This document shows, piece after piece, positions 1 through 3,660 of a stretch of DNA of 6,899 nucleotides (positions are counted from its first letter, which is position 1; each line of letters opens with the position of its first letter). The DNA comes from Nanobdellota archaeon (GTDB taxonomy: Archaea > Nanobdellota > Nanobdellia > Pacearchaeales > GW2011-AR1), in the NCBI GenBank assembly GCA_018901375.1, contig JAHIEP010000106.1, positions 1 to 6,899 of the forward strand. The letters run 5' to 3'. Both the position numbers and the translations under genes were made by a program. The notes below the pieces were generated by a model. It was not told the origin of the DNA. It did not search any database and saw only the letters and a program-made list of their open reading frames with translations.

Positions 1-29
1 GGGAGTGCTGATTTGGAGGTGCGAAAGAT

Positions 30-39
30 TTATATAATA
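30..39 (+). promoter_or_regulatory. TATA box for the membrane protein gene
   Basis: TTTATATAAT is centred about 24 nt before the ATG at 58. This is the spacing expected for an archaeal TATA box with transcription starting at or next to the start codon. It is part of the argument for the start at 58, but the surrounding DNA is AT-rich, so the call is moderate. Confidence 0.45.
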
Positions 40-57
40 TTTATTATTTATTTGTTA

Positions 58-399
58 ATGAATATTTTGGTGAAATGGTCGTTGATTGGTGCTTTAGTAG
101 GTTTTATGATTGGAATAATTAGTGTTTTTTTAATTCCTTCGTTGGCGTTTGTTTTTGCAATTATTCCGGGGCTTTTATATTGTTTAGTAAAAGATTGCAG
201 TGGAACGTGGGATGGGTTTGGAGAAGCGATGCTTTCTGTTCCATTTTTTATGTTTTTAATTGGTGCGGCGTTGGGTTTTATATCTGCTAAAATAAAATCA
301 GGTGCTTGGAAGTTTAGGGGTATTTTAATTCTTGTTATATCAGTTTTGGTGTTGATAGTTATTGGGTTTTTAGTGTTTAAGGAGGTAGGCGTGATATAA
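58..399 (+). CDS. Small four-helix membrane protein, unknown function
   Basis: The 113-residue product is almost entirely hydrophobic. Likely membrane segments lie near residues 7-26, 28-44, 59-77 and 88-107. A short polar loop (KDCSGTWDGFGEA) follows the second segment and a basic loop (KIKSGAWKFR) precedes the fourth. I do not recognise the family. The ATG at 58 was chosen because a TATA-like TTTATATAAT is centred about 24 nt upstream, which fits a leaderless archaeal mRNA. The same frame is open to the window edge, with a TTG at 13, so a longer protein starting at or before position 13 is possible. It has no close partner: a 144-nt gap follows. Confidence that it is coding is good because of the consistent hydrophobic pattern; function is unknown. 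Confidence 0.65.
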   Translation: MNILVKWSLIGALVGFMIGIISVFLIPSLAFVFAIIPGLLYCLVKDCSGTWDGFGEAMLSVPFFMFLIGAALGFISAKIKSGAWKFRGILILVISVLVLIVIGFLVFKEVGVI

Positions 400-514
400 A
401 TTTTAATTGTGATGTCGATTGTTTTTGAGATGAATTTTTAAGATTATGATTGAGGATTCGTTGGAGGTTTGATGTTTCTTGGAAAAGAGGTTCGTGTTTT
501 TTTGAAGGGGAAAA

Positions 515-524
515 GATTATAAAG
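515..524 (+). promoter_or_regulatory. TATA box for the toxin-antitoxin / KH cluster
   Basis: GATTATAAAG, preceded by a purine-rich GGGGAAAA that could serve as a BRE, is centred about 24 nt before the ATG at 544. This predicts a leaderless transcript starting at the antitoxin ATG, and favours that start over the in-frame TTG at 535. A T7 run at 497-503 just upstream could terminate the preceding transcript. Confidence 0.55.
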
Positions 525-543
525 TTTTGAATTATTGAATGTT

Positions 544-738
544 ATGGTTGAAATTGAATTTGATGAGAGGTTGAATATGTTTTCGGGTGAATTTGGTTGT
601 AGCAAGGAAGAGTTAGTGAAAAGGGCTGTTTTTTTTTATATTGAATCTATGAGACAAAAAAAAAGTTTTGAGGACGAGTTGAGGATGTGGGATGAGTTGA
701 GTGATGACGCTTTGATTAAATTTGAAGAAAAGTTATGA
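544..738 (+). CDS. Antitoxin, ribbon-helix-helix type, partner of MazF-like toxin
   Basis: A 64-residue acidic protein. It has an N-terminal beta-strand-like stretch (MVEIEFDERL), a helical pair around residues 11-36 (SKEELVKRAVFFYIESM), then a charged tail with MWDELSDDALIKFEEKL at 48-64. This is the layout of RHH antitoxins: an N-terminal DNA-binding dimer and a C-terminal arm that blocks the toxin. Its stop codon overlaps the toxin start by 4 nt (ATGA), the usual antitoxin-first order. By family analogy it should neutralise the toxin and repress its own promoter. The ATG at 544 is preferred over the TTG at 535 because of the TATA box spacing. The antitoxin role rests on small size, fold pattern and neighbour; the exact RHH subfamily is uncertain. 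Confidence 0.75.
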   Translation: MVEIEFDERLNMFSGEFGCSKEELVKRAVFFYIESMRQKKSFEDELRMWDELSDDALIKFEEKL

Positions 739-1067
739 AGAAGGGAGATGTTTTTTTGGTTGATATTCCAAGGGGGAGAGGGTATGAGCAGAGAGGTTTT
801 AGACCAGCCATTTTGGTTACTGGAGTGAATTGTGGAATTGTTAGCATGATTCCTTTGTCTACTAATATTAATGCCTTGAGGTATCCATATACTTTAATTA
901 TTAAGAAGAGTGAAATAAATAATTTGAATAGAAATTCTGTTGCCTTGATTTTTCAGTTGAGGGGTATTGACTTAGGATTGTTGTTTAAGAAAATTGGTGA
1001 GGTAGATAAGGGTGTGATGGATGAAATAGATAAATTGATAAAAGAGATGTTTGATATAAAATTATGA
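735..1067 (+). CDS. MazF/PemK-family endoribonuclease toxin
   Basis: A 110-residue protein of normal MazF length. It opens with KKGDVFLVDIP, followed by RGRGYEQRGFRPAILVTG (residues 13-30), which carries the conserved Q-R-G-x-R-P-A signature. The second conserved block is IPLSTNINALRYPY (39-52), with the catalytic-type threonine at 43. NSVALIFQLRGID (67-79) and KKIGEVDKGVMDEIDKLI match the C-terminal part of the family. MazF toxins are small dimeric RNases that cut RNA at short motifs and stop growth when the antitoxin is lost. It overlaps the antitoxin by 4 nt upstream and the KH-domain gene by 4 nt downstream, so the three should be translated together. Both key positions (R23 in GFRP and T43) are present, so it looks intact. 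Confidence 0.9.
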   Translation: MKKGDVFLVDIPRGRGYEQRGFRPAILVTGVNCGIVSMIPLSTNINALRYPYTLIIKKSEINNLNRNSVALIFQLRGIDLGLLFKKIGEVDKGVMDEIDKLIKEMFDIKL

Positions 1068-1600
1068 GAAATGTTGCGGTTGCGAATATGAATAAGATTC
1101 GGAAGGCTGTGCCGAGGATTGAGAGTAGGGCAAAAATAAAGTTGGGAGTCGGTAGTCGGGAGTCGGTAGTGACTGTGCGGGGGAGTGAGCTGAATGAATA
1201 TTTGGTTGAGAAAATTATCGAGGCTGTTGATTTTGGGTTTATGGTTGATGATGCTTTGCTTTTGCTGAATGAGGATTTTGTTTTGGAGTTTATCGAGGTG
1301 AAGGAGCATACTCCTCGGAAGAATTTGAAGGAAGTTCGGGCGAGGTTGATTGGGACGGATGGTAAGGCGAGGAAGACGATTGAGAATTTGACTGGGGCGG
1401 AGATTGTGATTAATGGGAATAGTGTCGGGTTGATTGTTGATGCTGAGCATTTGGGGTCGGCGGTTCAGGCGATTGAGAGTTTGATTCAGGGGGCTAAGCA
1501 TGGGAATGTTTTTGCGTATTTGGAAAAGCAGAATGCGCGGAAAGCTGGGCTTTCCGAGGATTTAGGTCTTAGGGATGACTCTGAGGGTGGCTCAATCTGA
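1064..1600 (+). CDS. KH-domain RNA-binding/rRNA-processing protein (archaeal Dim2/Pno1-like)
   Basis: A 178-residue member of the archaeal two-KH family related to eukaryotic Pno1/Dim2, which acts in small-subunit rRNA maturation. The C-terminal KH domain (about 90-155) is well preserved: RARLIGTDGKARKTIENLTGAE with the GxxG loop GTDG at 97-100, and the typical GAKHGNVFAYLEK ending. The linker EKIIEAVDFGFMVDDALLLL is also family-like. The N-terminal KH domain is degenerate: no GxxG loop is visible, and residues 28-36 (GVGSRESVV) are encoded by a heptanucleotide repeat. The start at 1064 overlaps the toxin stop. An alternative is ATG 1088, since GATATAAAAT at 1053-1062 could be an internal promoter for it. 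The last residues and the TGA fall inside a hairpin-repeat array. This gene is the best single clue that the host is an archaeon. Confidence 0.88.
   Translation: MRNVAVANMNKIRKAVPRIESRAKIKLGVGSRESVVTVRGSELNEYLVEKIIEAVDFGFMVDDALLLLNEDFVLEFIEVKEHTPRKNLKEVRARLIGTDGKARKTIENLTGAEIVINGNSVGLIVDAEHLGSAVQAIESLIQGAKHGNVFAYLEKQNARKAGLSEDLGLRDDSEGGSI
1144..1171 (+). repeat. Heptanucleotide tandem repeat GGNAGTC x4 inside the KH gene
   Basis: Four consecutive 7-mers GGGAGTC, GGTAGTC, GGGAGTC and GGTAGTG encode GVGSRESVV in the degenerate first KH domain, probably in a beta-hairpin loop. The same heptamer family occurs at 6110-6137 inside the nitroreductase gene. Because 3 x 7 = 21 nt, every third heptamer returns to the same codon phase and no stop arises, so the repeat is tolerated in coding DNA. 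Confidence 0.8.
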
Positions 1601-1672
1601 GGATTGGATGGCTCACAATTTTTAATTGTGGATGGCTCATTGACTTTGTCAGTGGGTGGCTCAGCTTTGCTG
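1585..1672 (+). repeat. Array of four linker-plus-hairpin units (GGRTGGCT + variable stem)
   Basis: The linker GGGTGGCT or GGATGGCT occurs at 1585, 1606, 1630 and 1654 (spacing 21, 24, 24). Each is followed by a perfect or near-perfect hairpin whose stem sequence differs between units: CAATC/GATTG with loop TGAG (1593-1606); CACAATT/AATTGTG with loop TTT (1614-1630); CATTGAC/GTCAGTG with loop TTT and one T-G pair (1638-1654); CAGC/GCTG with loop TTT (1662-1672). Stems change but pairing is kept, which points to a selected RNA or DNA structure or to a hairpin-copying mechanism. The first unit contains the KH stop codon; the rest lie between that gene and the tRNA. A role as 3' UTR stabiliser, terminator or small mobile repeat is possible; none is proven. 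Confidence 0.75.
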
Positions 1673-1734
1673 GGGCTTGGTGGGTTTTGCTATTTGAGTT
1701 TTGGGAATTTTTGGGAATTAAAAATGAGAGGAAG

Positions 1735-1744
1735 TTTTATATAT
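1735..1744 (+). promoter_or_regulatory. TATA box of the tRNA-Asn gene
   Basis: TTTTATATAT is centred 27-28 nt before the first base of the tRNA and is preceded by purine-rich GAGAGGAAG that could be the BRE. This is standard archaeal promoter spacing and suggests the tRNA has its own promoter, with a 5' end close to the mature end. Confidence 0.6.
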
Positions 1745-1766
1745 GCTTTTTTTGATAAGTGTTTAG

Positions 1767-2057
1767 GCTTTCGTAGCTCAGCAGGTAGAGCGCACGGCTG
1801 TAGGACATTGATTGTTTTTCAAATCAAAAGTTAGCAGCTCTCAAGGGAAACCTTGAGATGAACAGCGAGTAAATTCAGGGAAACCTAGAACAGGCAATCC
1901 TGAGCCAAGCTTTCGCGAGACGTTGCGATTGAAGGTGCAGAGACTAGACACTCGCTGCCTAAGGCAGTACAGCTATGGTAATGGTATAGTCCGACTCTCT
2001 CAGGGATGGGAGTAAGGTGTAACCGTGATGTCGGAGGTTCGAGTCCTCCCGAAAGCG
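1767..2057 (+). tRNA. tRNA-Asn(GUU), interrupted by a group I intron
   Basis: The exons are 1767-1801 and 2020-2057, 73 nt once joined. The acceptor stem is GCTTTCG (1767-1773) with CGAAAGC (2050-2056), discriminator G at 2057, and no encoded CCA. The D stem is GCTC/GAGC with GG in its loop. The anticodon stem is CACGG (1793-1797) with CCGTG (2023-2027). The variable loop is ATGTC and the T arm is GGAGG, TTCGAGT, CCTCC. After splicing the anticodon loop reads CTGTTAA, giving anticodon GUU, and G73 agrees with asparagine identity. Reading straight through the 5' exon would give a false GTA (Tyr) anticodon, and a tRNA finder that expects a bulge-helix-bulge intron could miscall it. All exon stems pair perfectly, so the gene appears functional provided the intron is removed. 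Confidence 0.93.
1802..2019 (+). ncRNA. Group I self-splicing intron (IC3-like), 218 nt, no ORF
   Basis: It lies between U35 and U36 of the tRNA. P1: exon GGCUGU (1796-1801) pairs with the guide GCAGCU (1834-1839), with the expected U-G at the 5' splice site. P10: GUUA (1830-1833) pairs with exon UAAC (2020-2023). P1 extension: TTGATT/AATCAA. P2: CTCAAGG, GAAA, CCTTGAG (1840-1857). P3: CAGCGAGT (1863-1870) with ACTCGCTG (1950-1957). P4: TCAGG/CCTGA (1875-1879, 1899-1903). P5: CCT/AGG (1884-1886, 1892-1894). P6: GCC/GGT (1904-1906, 1934-1936). P7: GACTA (1942-1946) with TAGTC (1987-1991). P8 lies about 1957-1979. P9: ACTCTC/GGGAGT (1994-1999, 2008-2013). Terminal G at 2019. Core words such as GGTGCAGAGACTAGAC and TATAGTCC match my memory of bacterial tRNA introns (Azoarcus tRNA-Ile, cyanobacterial tRNA-Leu). 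No homing endonuclease fits. Confidence 0.92.
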
Positions 2058-2058
2058 T

Positions 2059-2162
2059 AATTTTTATTCTTAGTGGTAATTTCTTAGTATTAAAATTCTC
2101 GCGTACGTTTGTACGCCACGAATTTGAATACGCTGCGAAATTTCCTACTAAGAATAAAAATT
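2059..2162 (+). repeat. 104-nt imperfect hairpin with 16-bp terminal inverted repeats
   Basis: AATTTTTATTCTTAGT (2059-2074) is the exact reverse complement of 2147-2162. Moving inward the arms keep pairing with small interruptions: AATTTC/GAAATT (2078-2083, 2137-2142), GTATT/AATAC (2087-2091, 2127-2131), AAATTC/GAATTT (2093-2098, 2120-2125), and GCGTAC/GTACGC (2101-2106, 2111-2116) closing on a GTTT loop. It starts two bases after the tRNA. It could be a MITE-like element, or a structured tRNA trailer or terminator. No clear target-site duplication is visible. It encodes no convincing protein. Confidence 0.75.
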
Positions 2163-2166
2163 GTTT

Positions 2167-2206
2167 GGAGGGCGGTAGGTTGTGATTTTGGGGGGTTTCT
2201 CGGGGG
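2167..2206 (+). other. G-rich non-coding stretch, possible G-quadruplex
   Basis: G runs occur at 2167-2168, 2170-2172, 2174-2175, 2178-2179, 2190-2195 (six G) and 2202-2206 (five G), between two long hairpins. A two- or three-tier quadruplex is possible on the + strand. No gene is seen here. This and the flanking hairpins fill the 353-nt gap between the tRNA and the PlsX gene, which might encode a structured RNA. I could not match it to RNase P, SRP or another known RNA by eye. Confidence 0.3.
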
Positions 2207-2238
2207 ATGACCTTCGCTTTGCTTGGCCGTCGAGTCCA

Positions 2239-2293
2239 AATTCGCAATTTGTATTTGAAAAAATATTTGGGTTTTATTTTTCAAAAGCGAATT
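2239..2293 (+). repeat. 55-nt hairpin (AATTCGC ... GCGAATT)
   Basis: The outer arms AATTCGC (2239-2245) and GCGAATT (2287-2293) are perfect inverted repeats. Inside, TTTGAAAAA (2254-2262) pairs with TTTTTCAAA (2277-2285). The two stems are separated by an asymmetric loop. This is the second large hairpin between the tRNA and the PlsX gene and may be part of the same structured transcript. Confidence 0.55.
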
Positions 2294-2298
2294 GTTCA

Positions 2299-2316
2299 CC
2301 GAAAGCGTAGCTTTCG
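2299..2316 (+). repeat. Hairpin CGAAAGC-GTA-GCTTTCG repeating the tRNA 3' end
   Basis: CGAAAGC (2300-2306) and GCTTTCG (2310-2316) form a 7-bp stem with loop GTA. The stem is the same sequence as the tRNA-Asn acceptor helix. Moreover CCGAAAGCGTA (2299-2309) is an 11-nt exact copy of 2049-2059, which is the last bases of the T stem and acceptor plus two flanking bases. It could be a remnant attachment site or a copied tRNA end; chance in repetitive DNA is not excluded. Confidence 0.5.
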
Positions 2317-2360
2317 CTTTTAGCGATGGCTTCTTGGTAAAAATTTTTTAAAGGAGGAAT

Positions 2361-2381
2361 ATGAACTCCATTATAATTTAA
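2361..2381 (+). CDS. Possible six-codon leader ORF with Shine-Dalgarno
   Basis: AAAGGAGG ends at 2357, close to ATG 2361, which opens a six-codon reading frame (MNSIII) ending in TAA. This is the clearest Shine-Dalgarno in the window, yet no long gene follows it in frame. GGAG and CTCC around the ATG could also form a small hairpin. It may be a leader peptide or upstream ORF for the PlsX gene, or chance. It lies upstream of the preferred PlsX promoter, so it may not be on the same mRNA. Confidence 0.2.
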   Translation: MNSIII

Positions 2382-2389
2382 TTTATTAA
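2371..2389 (+). promoter_or_regulatory. TATA-like region for the PlsX-like gene
   Basis: TTATAATTTA (2371-2380) and TTTATTAA (2382-2389) are both TATA-like. The second is centred about 25 nt before ATG 2411 and would give a leaderless mRNA; the first would give a leader of about 10 nt. No Shine-Dalgarno precedes 2411, which supports a short or absent leader. The choice between the two is uncertain. Confidence 0.4.
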
Positions 2390-2410
2390 GGTTAGATTTT
2401 TGTTTTTTGT

Positions 2411-3481
2411 ATGGCATTGAAGGGAATTGGTATTGATATGGATGGTGGGGATGCTACTGTGGAAGGTGGGGCTACGATTAGATTGGTTTATGGGGTTGAA
2501 AGATTTTTAAAAGAGAGGCGTGATGTTAATGTTGTTTTGTATGGAAATGAAAGAGAGATAAGGGATGCTTTTGGTGGGAGGTTTCCTGATGGGGTTGAGG
2601 TTGTTGGGTCTGTTGATAATGGTTCTCGAGGGAAAGGGCGTGTTGATGGGACGAGTTTGGGTTATCTTTTTAGGGATGCTGAACAAGGTAAGATTGAAGG
2701 AATTTATACGGCTGGGGATACTTCTCAGGTTGCTCGAAAAAGTACGTCTATTCGAGTTAAGGGATTAGGTATGCCGACTCTCGTTGCGGATTTTCCATCT
2801 ACTTGTGGGAAATTTGTTGTTAGCGATGTGGGATTTACCGACGGGAGTTCTAAGGAAAAGTATTATTCTAAAGCTGTTGACAAGTGGGCTAAAACTATGT
2901 TTAATCAGGGTCTTGTTGCGAGTGTCTATGCTAGAAGTTTATGTGGTAAAGACAGATTGACTTGGGGAACATTATCTATTGGAATCGAGGAGCATAAGGG
3001 TAGTGATGCGGATAAGGCTTTGGATGAGTTAGTTAGGGAAAGAATTAAAGGTGATTTAGGATATCTTGTTAATTATGTTGGGAAGGTTGAGCCTCGTGTT
3101 TGTCTCGAGGGGAAAGCTGATGTTGTTTTGGCTAATGGATATATTGGTAATTTAGTTCTGAAGATGGGTGAGGCTTCTGTTGGGTTGATTGGGAGGAAGA
3201 TTAAGGACAGGGCTTATTCGCTTCCATTGTGGCGTCAATTTATTTTGAAATATGTGGCTGGGGGTTCTATTAAAATGATTAGGGATGGGGTGTTGTCTGA
3301 ACTTGGAATTGAATCGGGGAGTAGTGCTTTGGGTTTGGGGTATAAGGCAGTTCTTGTTAAGGACCATGGCGAGTTTAGTTGTGAGTCTGCTTATCATTCT
3401 ATTTCTAGGTTGGCTCGATGTGATGATAGTTTGTTGGGGGATAAACTCTTGGACAGCGTCGGGAAATTTATTATAGAGTGA
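2411..3481 (+). CDS. PlsX-like phosphate acyltransferase homologue
   Basis: A 356-residue protein, slightly longer than bacterial PlsX (about 330-345), which turns acyl-ACP and phosphate into acyl-phosphate for phospholipid synthesis. Matching blocks in order: GIDMDGGDAT (residues 7-16, for bacterial DAMGGD), TAGDTSQ (100-106, for SAGNTGA), PTLVADFPS, SDVGFTDG, GLVASVYARS (167-176), LSIGIEEHKGSD (188-199), and EGKADVVLANGYIGNLVLK (233-251), the most conserved part. GSSALGLGYKAVLVKDHG near the C-terminus fits too. Several normally invariant positions differ, so substrate or activity may have changed. It stands alone: no PlsY, ACP or fatty-acid gene is visible. Archaea make ether lipids and usually lack this pathway, so a bacterial origin by transfer is likely. 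The homology is clear; the biochemical role is not. Confidence 0.82.
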   Translation: MALKGIGIDMDGGDATVEGGATIRLVYGVERFLKERRDVNVVLYGNEREIRDAFGGRFPDGVEVVGSVDNGSRGKGRVDGTSLGYLFRDAEQGKIEGIYTAGDTSQVARKSTSIRVKGLGMPTLVADFPSTCGKFVVSDVGFTDGSSKEKYYSKAVDKWAKTMFNQGLVASVYARSLCGKDRLTWGTLSIGIEEHKGSDADKALDELVRERIKGDLGYLVNYVGKVEPRVCLEGKADVVLANGYIGNLVLKMGEASVGLIGRKIKDRAYSLPLWRQFILKYVAGGSIKMIRDGVLSELGIESGSSALGLGYKAVLVKDHGEFSCESAYHSISRLARCDDSLLGDKLLDSVGKFIIE

Positions 3482-3550
3482 TGTTTTTGTGAGAGTTGGT
3501 TTGGAGTTTGCTGTAAAATAGTGTTGTTATTTTGTAATTGGACATAAAAC

Positions 3551-3610
3551 TTATAAAGGAACCTTGTTATTTTTTTGTATTCTGATGTGAGAATTAGAAA
3601 AGTTTAAAAG
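3551..3610 (+). promoter_or_regulatory. Candidate TATA boxes for the glycosyltransferase operon
   Basis: Two TATA-like words lie in the 179-nt gap before the first glycosyltransferase: TTATAAAG (3551-3558) and TTTAAAAG (3603-3610). Transcripts from either would carry a leader of roughly 30-85 nt containing a tiny ORF, ATG 3647 (MENVR), which overlaps the GT4 start codon. Which promoter is used cannot be decided from sequence alone. Confidence 0.3.
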
Positions 3611-3660
3611 CTAAAAATTGAGCCGATTTGGTTCGTTTAAATTAAAATGGAAAATGTAAG

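Noticed and set aside
953..1501. Long minus-strand open frame opposite the KH gene
   Set aside because: It is a shadow of the KH coding frame with strong Asn/Pro/Leu bias from reverse-reading a G/T-rich gene.
1767..1810. tRNA-Tyr from the apparent GTA anticodon
   Set aside because: The third anticodon base would come from the intron. P1 and P10 pairing place the junction after 1801, giving GUU; discriminator G73 also fits Asn rather than Tyr (A73).
1604..1834. 76-codon open frame after the KH gene
   Set aside because: It begins inside the hairpin array and runs through the tRNA 5' exon into the intron; no protein family pattern. It is explained by the repeats and RNA genes.
1802..2019. Bulge-helix-bulge archaeal tRNA intron
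   Set aside because: BHB introns typically sit after position 37 and need a splice-site bulge-helix-bulge fold; here the cut is inside the anticodon and the group I core (P3, P4, P7, terminal G) is clear.
2059..2162. Intact insertion sequence
   Set aside because: It has inverted repeats but no transposase and no visible target duplication; only a MITE-like or structural reading remains.
1885..2299. Minus-strand open frames across the intron and downstream hairpins
   Set aside because: They are antisense to a well-supported tRNA and ribozyme, overlap each other, and show no family motif.
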